Of a stretch of DNA of 64,000 bases, positions 11,565-23,820 are shown piece by piece; the stretch's first letter is position 1; every line of letters starts with the position of its first letter. Source of the DNA: Plasmodium relictum (lineage: Eukaryota; Apicomplexa; Aconoidasida; Haemosporida; Plasmodiidae); assembly GCF_900005765.1 (NCBI RefSeq), contig NC_041685.1, positions 930,001-994,000 of the forward strand, written 5' to 3'. The notes under the pieces were generated by a model, which was not told the DNA's origin, searched no databases, and saw only the letters and a list, made by a program, of their open reading frames with translations. Made by a program: the position numbers and the translations under genes.

Positions 11565-13487
11565 ATGCTAAATTTTAAAAACATACCATTTTTATTTTCA
11601 AATAAAATTTGTAGAAATAAAATTCTCAATACTAATTCAGTTTATAACATAAATAAATTAAATATTAATACACTAAATAAATTTTTAGATATTTTAGAAT
11701 TTGAAGGAGAAGATATCGAATATACACGTATTGATGAGCTCAGTAAATATATTGAAGTTGTTAAAATAAATGAGAATCCAACTAATAAAACTAAATATTA
11801 TGGTTATGATTTCACTGATATAGACAAATTTTTTGATGAAAATGGTAATATAAAAATATATTCTAAACAAGCTATAAGTAAGAATGACGTTAAGGAATAC
11901 ATTCACATTCCACCATTTGTGCTAACAAAGTTATGTGAATATGCATTTAAAGAAATATTATTTTTTTTAAATAAGAAGCATTTAAATCAATTACAAACTA
12001 TACTGAATGATAAAGAATCTAGTAAAAATGACAAATATGTTGCTATGACTTTAATAAAAAATGCTGTTATAAGCTCAGAAAGGCTTTTACCAGGTTGTCA
12101 AGATACTGGTACTGCGATCGTTTTAGGAAAGAAAGATGAAGAAATATTAACAACTTATGATCACAAATATCTTAATTTAGGAATTTATAATGCCTATAAA
12201 AATAATAATTTCAGATATAGCCAGTTATCTCCTTTAAATATGTTTAACGAAGTTAATACAAAAAACAATTTGCCTTCCCAAATAGAGATATATAGTAATA
12301 TTAAAAAGGAGAAAAAAGAAAACAATAATTTATGTACAAATGAAAAATTAAATAAAAATCATAAAAATGATATATATGAAGGTCCGAAATATGAATTAAT
12401 ATTTATAGCTAAAGGAGGTGGAAGTGCAAATAAAACTTTTTTGTTTCAGCAAACCAAAAGTATATTAAATGAAGATTCTTTGTATAATTTTTTATTAGAT
12501 AAAATAAAAGAAATAGGGACATCTGCCTGCCCACCATATCATTTAGCAATTGTTATTGGTGGATTATCAGCTGAAATGAATTTAAAAATGGTAAAATTAG
12601 CATCTTGCAGATATTTAGATGACTTAAAAAAAGATGGGGGAGAATATGGAAAAGCTTTTAGGGATTTAGAAAGTGAGAAAATAATTTTAGAAAGAAGTCA
12701 AAAATTAGGTATAGGAGCTCAATTCGGGGGAAAGTATTTTGTCCATGATGTAAGGGTTATTAGATTACCAAGACATTCTGCTTCTTGTCCTATAGGTATA
12801 GGTGTTTCATGCTCAGCTGATAGACAAATAAAATGTATAATAAATAAAAATGGAGTATTCATGGAAAAATTGGAACATGAGCCAATTAAATATTTACCAG
12901 AAATTACATTTCAAAACTTAAATCAAAGCAATGGGATAAAAATAAATTTAAATCAAGATATGGAAGAAATACTAGAATGTTTATCTAAGTATCCCATATC
13001 AACTTTGTTACTATTAACAGGAAAATTAGTTGTAGCTAGAGATACAGCTCACAAAAAAATAGTAGATCAATTTATTAATGATAATATTCCAATACCAGAT
13101 TATTTTAAGAAACATCCTATATATTATGCAGGACCAGCAAAAAAGCCGGATAATTATGCAAGTGGCTCATTTGGACCAACAACAGCTGGTCGAATGGATG
13201 CTTATGCTGAAGTTTTAATGAAAAATAAAAGTTCTTTAATTTCTTTGGCTAAAGGTAATAGATCTTCAGTAGTTAGAAATGCTTGTAAAAAATACAATGG
13301 TTTTTACTTGGGAAGTATAGGAGGCCCAGGAGCAATTTTAGCAAAAAATAATATTAAAAAAGTTGAAGTTATTGATTTTAAAGATTTGGGAATGGAAGCA
13401 GTACATTTAATTGATGTAGTTGATTTTCCTGCATTTATCGTTATAGATAATAAAGGGAATGATTTTTATAATAAGTGGATACCTTAA
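11565..13487 (+). CDS. FH: Fumarate hydratase, class I (iron-sulfur)
   Basis: Single exon, 640 residues. The enzyme interconverts fumarate and malate with a [4Fe-4S] cluster; in Plasmodium it serves the mitochondrial TCA cycle and purine-salvage fumarate disposal. Family blocks seen are [71 protein letters not shown] and GSIGGPGA. The likely cluster ligands are C178, C322 and C416; the C322-C416 spacing of 94 equals that of the Leishmania class I enzymes. The first 40 residues are Asn/Lys/Ile-rich without acidic residues, consistent with a mitochondrial presequence. A Lys/Asn-rich insert of about 30 residues near 240-272 separates the first two ligands. Human fumarase is the unrelated class II type. 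Synteny with P. falciparum chromosome 9 supports the call. Confidence 0.96.
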   Translation: MLNFKNIPFLFSNKICRNKILNTNSVYNINKLNINTLNKFLDILEFEGEDIEYTRIDELSKYIEVVKINENPTNKTKYYGYDFTDIDKFFDENGNIKIYSKQAISKNDVKEYIHIPPFVLTKLCEYAFKEILFFLNKKHLNQLQTILNDKESSKNDKYVAMTLIKNAVISSERLLPGCQDTGTAIVLGKKDEEILTTYDHKYLNLGIYNAYKNNNFRYSQLSPLNMFNEVNTKNNLPSQIEIYSNIKKEKKENNNLCTNEKLNKNHKNDIYEGPKYELIFIAKGGGSANKTFLFQQTKSILNEDSLYNFLLDKIKEIGTSACPPYHLAIVIGGLSAEMNLKMVKLASCRYLDDLKKDGGEYGKAFRDLESEKIILERSQKLGIGAQFGGKYFVHDVRVIRLPRHSASCPIGIGVSCSADRQIKCIINKNGVFMEKLEHEPIKYLPEITFQNLNQSNGIKINLNQDMEEILECLSKYPISTLLLLTGKLVVARDTAHKKIVDQFINDNIPIPDYFKKHPIYYAGPAKKPDNYASGSFGPTTAGRMDAYAEVLMKNKSSLISLAKGNRSSVVRNACKKYNGFYLGSIGGPGAILAKNNIKKVEVIDFKDLGMEAVHLIDVVDFPAFIVIDNKGNDFYNKWIP

Positions 13488-14061
13488 TAAAAAATAATAA
13501 TAATACATAGTAATAAAGCATGCAATATTTATTTTTTAATGTGTAAATATATACATATATAATTATAGTAATAAAAATAAATTCAAATAATAAAGTTATA
13601 AAAGTACACAATCACAACTTTTGTGGATAATAATTATTATTATACCGAAATCCTATCTATTATTCCCATATATTTTTTTTTTTTTTTTATAAAAGATATT
13701 ATTAAAAATCATTATGTTTTAGAGATATATTTATATAATATTGCACACTAAAATAACACTACTTTTTGTAAGCAGAACTAATAATTTGTTTACTAAAAAT
13801 TAAGTGGAAAATAAAGTTTTTTCCATTTTTTTTTTTTTTTTTTATAGTATTAAAAAAACTAGTGTCATATATTGAGTAGAAAAGGCAAAAAAATTAATAT
13901 TAAATTATAATTTATATTACTTATTTTATTTATTAATATATATATATATAATTATTTGTTCTTAAATAAATAAACATTTATATTATTATTCCTTTTTTTT
14001 TTCTTTTTATTATTATATATTTTTAAACTTTTATATAAAAATATATTTTTCATTTTTTTTA
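13488..14061. other. Convergent intergenic region
   Basis: Separates fumarase from the convergent unknown gene. It contains long T-runs (about 13671-13689 and 13826-13844) and a TATA run near 13937. I see no other structure. Confidence 0.6.
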
Positions 14062-17000
14062 TTATAATTTTTCTTCTTGTTTTATGACTTTAAAAACTTT
14101 TTTTATACCTTTTTTTAATGATGTAGTAGTAGGATTTTTACCGTTAATAGATAATGAGGTAGGTTTAACTGAATTTTTAATAATATTTTTTCTATTTTCA
14201 TAAGTTTTGTTTTTTTCTTCTAAATCCACCTTAGTATATTTTGTATTTCTAATAATTTCCTTTGTATCTTTTTTGTTTTTTAAAATTATTGTATTCATAT
14301 TTTTTTCTGAATTTGAGGTAATTTTTTGCCTATCTTTTGATACGTTGTCTTTGTTATCAATCTTTGACATAATTTTTTTAATACTAGAATTTTTTTCATT
14401 TATTAAATATTTTGCTTCCAATTTTTGAGGAATTTTCTTTTTCATTACCATACTTTTCCCTTTTATGAATGAATTATTTTTAATTTTCTGATCATTTTCT
14501 ATTTTATATTTATTTTTTTTTAATAATATACCAGTATACATATCTCTATTGTTTCTATTTTCAATTTCAAATTTGACTTTTTTTACATGATCACTAACTA
14601 TTTTATAAAAATCGTAACATAATATTCTTTTATATATTGCTTCATTAATATCTATTCTATAACTGCAAGCAGTGAATTCTCCTTTTATTTTTTTTTTTGT
14701 ATTAAAAAGATAACAATTATTTTGGTTACAGTGATTTTTTAATGAAATAAAGTCATAGGAAGTGATATCTTTATTATTAATATTTTCTTCATCTTTTTCT
14801 TTTATATTCTCTTTTATTTCTTGTTTTTCTTTTCTATACATGTTGTCTATCTCTCCTATATTTTCATTTATGCTCAATTTTTGCCAAAAGTTACAAATAA
14901 AACTTCTATTAGAACTTTTTGTTATAATATGTATAAATTTTAATAAATTTAATATCATTAACCTTAAAGGAAGTAAAAGCTTATCATAGTTATTTGAATA
15001 ACTATGATTTAAATTAGTTTTCGAAATATATTTACGCAAGTCTTCATACTCTTCATCTTCTTTTTCTTCATTTTCTTCTTTTTCATCTTTTTCCTTTATT
15101 TCTTTTTTAAACACGATTTTTAAATTTTTGAAAAGAAATAAAATTATTTGAATAATTATAGAAATGTCTTGATATACCAATAAATTATAACTATTTCCTT
15201 GTACTTTATGTATTATGTCTATTATATTTTTTGTTTCGTCTTGTAATAAATAATTACAAATTAAAAAAATGTTAGGATACATATAGTCATATTCAATAAA
15301 AAAACCCAAATTATTCCAGTTGTCTATTTCGTTATATTCATTACGTAAATTATAATTATATATATCATTTTTCATATATATACTTTCTTCTTTTCGATTA
15401 TATAATAAAATCATTTTCAATTTCTCATTATTATTTATTCCCCCTGTTTTTTTAATTGAATTGTTGTAAAACCCTTCTAAAAAATCAAATAGGTTTTTAT
15501 TTATATAGAAAAAATAATAAGTTAAAAAGGAAGTATTAATGTTATAATTTAGATTTGAAGGAAGAAGAAAAAAAGATTTCTCTTCATTAAATACTATTGT
15601 TTGTTCTACTCCTCTTAGTAAAATTTCGTTTAAATATTCATTATACTTTTTATATATTTCGTTTTCTTCTGTTTTCTTTTTATACACTTCTAACTTGGAG
15701 TATGAGATAAAATGTTCACATTCGAATATTATCTAAAATAGAAAAATAATATTATTTAAAAAAAATATATACATATATATATTATTTTGCTCATCTAAAA
15801 AGAATATAGGAATTAAAGGTTATAATTAAATTTATGAAATGAAATTTTAAAAAAAATTATTTCTAAAACTTTTTTTCTGTCAGGTTACATATTTAAATAA
15901 ATTAAATACCTTTTTGATCCATTTATTTAAAGCAAGAAGAATAAATAAATACATATTTTCTTGAAATTCTGATTCAGTTAATTCAAATTCTTCAATTATA
16001 TTATATAAAAACTGAGGCATATTATTTACTATATTTTTAGCCTTATTTAAATATTTATTTATAATCAATATTTCTTTTAACTTTTGTGATTCTTTAAAAA
16101 AATAATTTTCGTTTAATATTCTTATCATATTTTTATAATCATCTTTAAAGATATCACTTTTCTTTTTCCCTTTTTCTTTATCATTTACTTTGGCTGATAA
16201 TTTCAATTTATTTAAAAATTTCTGTCTTTGTTCATTTGCATTCTATTAATATCAAGAAAGAATAAAAAATGCAACTTAATAACAATAAAAAATCTGATAA
16301 TAAGGATATTTGATAAATATTATCTTAGAAAAAAAAATAATTAAAGATATAAACAAAATGCATATATATTATCTCTTATCAATTTTACATAATTATATAT
16401 GTTTTTACTAAATAATTATCATTCTTTTTTAATGTGGAATAATTCTTAAAGAATATATTTCTATAATATCTAAATTTATATAAAGCCAATATGTTATAAG
16501 GTAAATCAACTTTCAAATGCGTGCTCATTTCTGATGTGTTCTGAATAAATAAAAAGAAATAAAATAAATTATAAAGAGAATAAAATAAAAGGAATAATTA
16601 AAAAACAAAAACTAGATAGCATACTCTAATAAAAATAAGTAATATATATATGAATATATAAAGAAAATATTTTTTCTTTAATTTTATTTTACTTTTCCAT
16701 CTTCTTCTATATCTCCTTTAAATATTATATTAGTTTTAGTAAGTTTTGAAGCTTTTTTTAGATTTTCTTTTATTTTAATTATATTTTTATCCTTATAGAA
16801 AAAATTGCATTAATTAATATAATAAATGATTATATGACTATTATATATTTTATAAATTATAAAACAAAAATTATTTTTTTTTATTTTTTTTATTTATTTA
16901 TATTTTTTTTTTACAAATATTCTAAAATTTTTTCTTAATTTTATAAGCATTTAAAGAAAAACAAATACAAAATTAACTTGCTCTTTTACAAGGCACTTAT

Positions 17001-17308
17001 AATAATTGCTAATGAAATTATTACATATATTATTCTAACATTAGAATAATAAATATCTATTAAGCTTTTACTTGTTCTTTCTGTTTTTCCTCATTTTCTT
17101 TGAAGTTAATGAAATTATTATGAAAGGCATTATAAATATTTTGTTTATATATAAGTATAATTTTATTTATTAATCTGTTATATTCATAAATTGTATTTAC
17201 AAAAATATCTGACAAATATTTTATATATTTATGTATAATTCTATATTTATTTAAAAAACATATTAAACTATAATCAATTATTTTTAAATTTTCATAGATT
17301 TCTTCCAT
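14062..17308 (-). CDS. Conserved helical protein of unknown function, five exons
   Basis: Exons on the minus strand are 17308-17072, 16791-16693, 16540-16409, 16242-15910 and 15732-14062. All four introns lie exactly between codons (phase 0), with GTAAAA or GTATTT donors and T-rich TAG/AAG/CAG acceptors. The 823-residue product starts MEEIYENLKIIDYSLICFLN and is almost entirely predicted helix. Residues up to about 620 look globular with a Leu/Ile/Phe-rich core, then comes a basic Lys/Asn-rich tail of about 200 residues ending KKVFKVIKQEEKL. No catalytic motif, signal peptide or membrane segment is evident. I do not recognise the family. Confidence 0.8.
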
Positions 17309-17744
17309 TTTTTTCTTTTTCTTTTATTTTTTTTAAAGTAATATATATTTATAAGTTTTTTAATTTTAAATGTATTTTTCTTTTTTCTTCTTTTTTTTTA
17401 AAGATTAGGAAATTTTTATATATTACGAATTTATAATGATAAAAAAAAATAAAGTAACGATGAATATTAAGTAAATTAACATTCAATTTGGGAAAATAAA
17501 AATAGAAATAGAAATTTCCAGTGCTAATGTTATAAATTTTTTGAGTATATTCTTATAAAAATATATTGACTTAGATACAATAAGGTATTTGCATAATATA
17601 TTTAAAATTAATTAAACAGAATGGATTTAAAAAAAAAAAAATATAAAATATTAATTTTAAAATAAAAAAAAAAAAAAAAATAATCATTATTAATAAAATG
17701 AAAATTATGAGAATAATAAAATATTGAAATAAAAAAAAAAAAAA
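17309..17744. other. Intergenic spacer
   Basis: Lies between the start of the unknown five-exon gene and the end of the downstream-oriented dynein light chain gene, both on the minus strand. It holds A-runs at about 17630-17645 and 17665-17681 and no other recognisable signal. Confidence 0.6.
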
Positions 17745-18932
17745 TCATGTTTTAATAGCATATATACAAAGAATACAATCTAAGGTTTCATTACCCATTT
17801 GAACACTACATAATCCTATAAAATTTAAAAAAAAAATAAAAAATAAAATCATTTTTATATAAATAGTAAAAAAAAAAAAAGAATTAATAATTTATTTTAT
17901 ATAATTTATTGTTTTGTTAAGTATTCTAATAATTTCAAAGTCTTTTTTTCCAAAAGATATTTATAAATAAATACATATTTGTGTGTGCATGGTTTTATAT
18001 TTCTTTTTTAATTATTTTATTATTCTTTAAAAATTTTTTTTTTTTTTCTTTTTCTTTTTTTATTATATATTAATTATTTTATTTTTTTTTTCATTTAATA
18101 ATTTGAAAACCGTCAGAATTTTCATCCCATAAGCAAACATTAGAAGTAGTTAAAGGTGATCCATTTTTCTCCATTAATATGCATGTAGCTAAAATATAAG
18201 AAAATAAATAGCCATTTTATTAGCTTTCAAATTTAATCTAAAAGAGCTTTATATAAAGTTATGTTCTTGTTATTTCAAGTTTATTAATATAATATATAAT
18301 ATACTGTAATAATCTAATGAAACATAATTTTTTTAAAATAATGCTATTACATAAACAAAATTTCTATAATATACTGTTTTAATTTACTAATTTAATTAAT
18401 CTACCGTTATTTCTTAACATATTAATACATCTATTTTTTATTCCCTTTACATATTAAGATAAAATAATCATTGTATTTTTAAACATATAAGAAAAAAAAA
18501 AATTACCAACATATTTAAATGGCTTATTTAGTTTAGATAACTCTTTTAGAGTTGTATCTAAAATTTGTGATACCCAGAAATTTGTTTTTTCTTCATTATA
18601 ATACATTTTTTCGAGAAATTGAGAAATAGTCTTTTATAAATTTTATTTAAAAAAATTTAAAATAATCAAGAAAAGAATAATTTATGAAAAGTAAATCTTA
18701 TAAAAATATATTTTTATATTAAAAGATATTTATTTTATTAGGTTAAAAAAAAAAATTACTTGTTTTCCTATTTCTTCCATTTGTTCAATATCAAATTCTT
18801 CCTATAAACATATTTATTGTTTAAATAATTTTTAAAATTTACTTAAAGAAAAAAAAATTGAAATAAAAATATAGTTGTTTTCAGGTAAAGCAATATGCTA
18901 CAAATTACCTCAAATTTATCTGTATCATTCAT
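17745..18932 (-). CDS. Tctex-type dynein light chain, five exons
   Basis: Exons are 18932-18909, 18801-18760, 18630-18507, 18188-18111 and 17815-17745, giving 112 residues, the usual length for this family. The product starts MNDTDKFEEEFDIEQMEEIG; the core has FWVSQILDTTLKELSKLNKP, then FKYVATCILMEKNGSPLTTS and VCLWDENSDG, and the end is LCSVQMGNETLDCILCIYA. These match the helix-then-beta-strand order of DYNLT1/Tctex1. Tctex light chains form dimers that bind dynein intermediate chain and cargo; in Plasmodium they could serve cytoplasmic or male-gamete axonemal dynein. Four introns follow usual consensus, but the donor after SDG is GTTTTC, which is weak. Read-through of that donor would add FQIIK and stop at 18091, losing the last strands. 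Confidence 0.85.
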
Positions 18933-20936
18933 GATTTTAATTACTTTTTCTATTATTTTGTTGAAGAAACAGCAAATAAAAATTATTTTATTCTAAAATT
19001 TAAACTATTTATTACAATAAATAGTAAAATTTCAATATACTTCTTTAATTTTATATATATTTCTTTTTTATATTTTTAATAAATATATGTTCTATTTTTA
19101 TATTATATTATTTTCTAATAAAATATATTTTCTATTTCTTTTTATAGTATTAAAAACTTATTTTCAGTAAAAATAGTTAACTTCATAGAATATATAAATA
19201 TATGTATTATTTTTTTATACTCTTTACAAAAAAAAAAATTTAAGAAAAATTAAGATAAGAAAAATATTAATACCTTATATTTCTGTATATTAAAAAAAGA
19301 AAGAGAAAAAATAATTTTTTTACTAAGTATTCATTATATAAAATTTATCTTACTACAATGAAATTAATTTAAATTTAATAACTAATGCATATGTAAATTT
19401 AAAATTAATATCGTCAAAATTCAATGTGTCATCTTTGTAATTTTATATTTTCAAAAAATAATAAAGATACTTTTTATAACTGTTTTTTTTCCATAATGTT
19501 TCTCCTTTTCATTATAAAAAATTATTTATTTTTCCTTTATGAATTTAAAAAAAAAAAAATGAATAAATATGCACACATTTCTTTAAATGATTAAAACGTG
19601 TGTATATTTTAACTAATCATGAATAAAACTAAAAAAAAAAATAAAATATATCTACTTCTGAACTTAATTTATTATGTCTAATATCCTTTAAAGTTATTTT
19701 CACTGAAGTTTAAAACAATTCTTTAAATTATTTTTTTTTTTTTGAAAAAATGTTGCTAGGAATTGTATATATTAATATGCCTCTATAATCAAAATTTAGG
19801 AAACAAAAAGCTCATTAATTGTAACAATAATATTTAACTGAAAAAGTAAAAAAGTAAATTAACTAAATAAATATGTAAAAATAAAAAATTACAAGTATTC
19901 TTTTGAAAATAAATTATTCTTTATTTATCATAAATTGGTGTTTATTCAATATTTCTATTTAATATTTTTATTTCTTCTTTTTTTTTTTTTTATGTAAACT
20001 CTTGACAAATTGAAATCCATTTTTGTTCAAAAAAAAAAAAAAAAAAATTTTTATATATAAATATATATGAATATATATATATATAAATAATATATATATT
20101 GAAGAAAAAAAAAAAAACAATTAAAAAACAATTATATTTTTTTAAAAAAAATCATGTTAACTATTACAATATATAATTTGTGATTATTTTTTAAAAAAAT
20201 ACATTTCAACTATACATATGAATACTGATAGATACGCCAAATCTCGTTTAAAAACATTTAAAGACGACTTTATTAAATGTTATTTAAATATAATATTTTT
20301 TTATATTATTTCAAATTAATTTTGAATAATTTACTTTAAAAAAATACTAAAATTATCTCAAATATATTTATATTCTTATTTTGATAAAATCATTTATATT
20401 AACCTATATATATATATATATATATATAAATACATATACAAGCTATATATACCTATATGTACACAAGAATTTTTTTTTTTTTTTATACTAATTTTACAAC
20501 AATTTTAAATATATAACTACTTTATTATTTTAAGTACTAAGTTGATTGCTATATATATATATTAATTTAAATACTATGTGTGATTCATTTTTTTCTTTTC
20601 TCAATTTATATATATTGATTTCCTTTAAAATTTTTACTTAAGAGATACCAAATTTTTTATGTTATAATCGCATAAAACACTATTTTTATTGATATTAAAA
20701 ATAGGATAATTATTTTTATTATTTATTTCCTCATTTTAAGAAGCTAGCATAAGTGCATTATTATATTTATTTATATCTATATTTATGCATATATTTTATC
20801 TTTTTATATTTTATAATTTAAAATAGAACAGTAAATAATAAAATTAATAAAAAAGTTTAAATCAATCATAACAAAAATTATAAGAAAAAAACAAAAAACA
20901 AAATTAATAGAAAGTATACGAAACAATATCAAAAAA
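18933..20936. promoter_or_regulatory. Divergent intergenic region (DYNLT / SLBP promoters)
   Basis: About 2 kb between the 5' ends of divergent genes. It contains a (TA)n run near 20404-20428, A/T runs, and a slightly G+C-richer patch at 20215-20285 that includes a 33-codon open frame (listed separately). No convincing core-promoter motif can be named. Confidence 0.55.
20219..20320 (+). other. Candidate short open reading frame, 33 codons
   Basis: Frame starting MNTDRYAKSRLKTFKDDFIKC and ending in a hydrophobic Ile/Phe stretch before TAA. The first 21 codons have mixed composition unlike the surrounding A/T runs. It lies 0.6 kb upstream of the SLBP gene. It may be an upstream exon, a small gene, part of a non-coding RNA, or chance; no good splice donor follows it. 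Confidence 0.2.
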
Positions 20937-22729
20937 ATGTCTACAATTAGATGGGTAGATTTATTGTCAAGCGAATCAAGTAATAAAAAAAATAAAATAA
21001 TACAATTATTCATTGAATATTATTGTAATATGTAATTTAAGTTATTTATATTTAATTTTTTTTTTTTTTTTTTATTTTTATTTATTATAACCTGAATAAA
21101 ACTTTTAATTAAAATAAAACTTCATAAAAATTAATAAATATATACAATTTTTTAAACTCTTTATGTGTTCCTATGAATTTTTCTTCATTTTTCCTTATTT
21201 ATTGATATAATATTGTGTCCATTTTCTATTTTTTTTTTTTTTTAGACTTTTCACATTCCATAGCTAATAATGATGATATCAATGATCAATTAAAAAAAAA
21301 AAAAATAAATAATAAAAAAAATGATTTAAATAATAGTTTCTTAAATTCTTATAATGGTGATTTAGATAATAGTAATGTAGGAATAAATTTAAAAATAAAA
21401 AATATGTGTATAACAGATAACAAGGAAAAAAAAGGAGAATTTGCTGATACCCAAACAAATAAAAACGATAATGTAAATAAAATAATTAGTAATAATGAAA
21501 AAAAAAATATAGAAAAAGAACCAAAGGATAACAAAGAAATTAACGGTAATCAATTATTACATAAAGATGACAATGCGAATGATTATGAGTTGGACAATAA
21601 AATAAAATGTAAAATGAATGATGAAAAAAATGAGGAAAGAGTGACTAATAACAATAATTCTAATAAAATACATAAAGAAAAAATTGAACAAATAAATGAA
21701 AAAAATGAAAATAAAGACCTTAATGTTTATAATAATAAAGATCCAAATATTGTTTCTAAAGATAAAAATAATAATAATTCCAATTATGTTTCTAAAATGA
21801 ATAAAAAAAAGAATTCTTCTAATTCATCTGATTCTAAAGTAAACAAAAATAAGAAAATTATAAACGTTCCCTTAGATCAAAAAACAGTAAAAAATTCTTT
21901 CTTTTCTAAGTATATCATAGAAAAAAAAGGAAAGAAAAATGGAGATAACAATCTAGATGAATCAAATTCAGTTGCTACTCCTAAAAACGTAAATAAAAAT
22001 AAAATAATTGAAGAAAATGAGAACAACAGTTTAATTAATAATGTAGAGAGTCAAAATGCAGATACTATTTCTAAATGTAAAAAAAGAAAAGATAGGAATT
22101 TAAATATTGACAATAGCATTTCTAAATTTGATTATACTCAATCTCATGAAGTAACAGTTGATGAAAATAATATTCCATTAAATCCAACAAAAAAGGTGAA
22201 AAATAGATTAAAGGAAAATGTAAATGACAATAAAAAAAGTAGAAACGATGATGATATTATTTCTAGTGACTTCAGTAAAAATAATGAAATGAAAACAAAT
22301 TTAAAAGGATTAGATCTCAATAAAAAAATATCTGAAGAAGAAAAGAATAATAATAATAATTTTAAAAAAATAGATAAAAATAACAGTATCATGGATCCCT
22401 TTAATAATATGATTAATAAAAACATAAATTTAGAAAAATTTAATAATTTCAATAATAATTTTATTAGTTACATAGGAGATATAAGAAATAATTTTAATGA
22501 ATCATTAAATAATGTAAATAGTAATCGAGTAAGTAGTCGCTTAAAAGAAATAGCCGTTGGAAAATCAACAAAAGAATATAAAAATTATGTTAAGCTTGTA
22601 AGATATGATGAAAGAATGGAAGATGATCCAAGTACACCTAATGCATATGAAAATATAACCAATGCAAAATTTCAAGCAAAATACAATTTATGGAGAAAAA
22701 AATTGCATAAATTTGATACAATAAATTAA
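20937..22729 (+). CDS. SLBP: Histone RNA hairpin-binding protein (SLBP), two exons
   Basis: Exon 1 is 20937-20979 (MSTIRWVDLLSSES) and exon 2 is 21246-22729; the GTAATA...TTTAG intron joins in phase 1. The protein has 508 residues. Residues about 15-440 are Asn/Lys/Asp low complexity. The last 65 residues (444-508) form the SLBP RNA-binding domain: SSRLKEIAVGKSTKEYKNYV, then DDPSTPNAYENITNAKF, then NLWRKKLHKFD. The GK.T..Y..Y, DP.TPN and W+.KLH blocks are those that grip the histone mRNA 3' stem-loop. In animals SLBP controls processing, export and translation of replication-dependent histone mRNAs. That Plasmodium histone mRNAs use such a stem-loop is not established, so the target is uncertain although the domain is clear. 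Confidence 0.88.
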
Positions 22730-23820
22730 AAAAGTCAAATGAAAAAAAGAAAAACATATATATATATTAAAATAATAAAAAATTATATATAATAAGTTTT
22801 ATTATATGCACAAAACACATGAATTATAGAGAAAATAGAAATTAATTACACGTGAAAAAAAAAGAAAAAAACACGATTACTAAATATATTTATTATTCCT
22901 AAAATATATATATGTATATATAAGTACACTTATTGTAAATAATGTCTATATATTTGAACACTTATTTTTGTCTTATTTTATTTTTTCATTTTATTATTTA
23001 TTTTTTTTTTTTTATTAAAATTAAATTTACTAATAGATTTTCAGAATTGCTATAGATAAAATTCGCAATTTCTTTTTTTTTTTTTTGGTATATATTCCAT
23101 TTTAATATTCATATAACTGTTCTTTTATTTAAAAAATTTTATTTTTTAAATCCATATGACAAAAAAAAAAATGTAACTTATTTAAAAAATGCCAATATAT
23201 CTTGTATGCCCTTTAAATTTTTTTTTCTTCTTTTGCTTATACTAAGTTTTTATCTAAAAATATAAGAGAAAAAAGGTATAATGAAAATGTGTACACACAC
23301 GTCACTATTATACAGATTTAAAAAAATAAAAAAAAATGTAAAATTGTTTTACTGAGATATAAAATATGCTAATAACCATATTATTTAAATGTATAAAATA
23401 TTTTTTAAGAAGTGTGTTTTTTTGTTTTTTACTGAAGTTAATATAAAATTTTATTTAAAAAAAAAAAAAAATCTAATTTATTAAAAAAAACAAATTAATT
23501 GTTTAAAAAATTAAGGAAACGTTATCAATTTATACCATTAAAAGCAGTTTTCTATTTTTTATTATTTATCTATGGAAAACGAAAAAAACATTATATGCTT
23601 AAGATTTTATGAATTAATCTTCAAAATGCACACGTAAATATATAATATTATATAATTAAAAATAATGATAAAAAGTTTAAATTATGATGAAATATTACTG
23701 AAAAAAATATGTTTATAAACAAATGTATATACAAATAAACTTTTTTTTTAATTTTTTCCTTTAAATTACTTTTTGTTATTTTTACGTTTATTTTTTCTTT
23801 AATAATAAGACAATTTTTTC
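22730..23820. other. Convergent intergenic region
   Basis: Between the ends of SLBP and the PP4-type phosphatase. A G+C-containing palindromic stretch TGTGTACACACACGTCAC lies at 23288-23305; the rest is A/T runs. No gene-like frame is seen. Confidence 0.55.
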
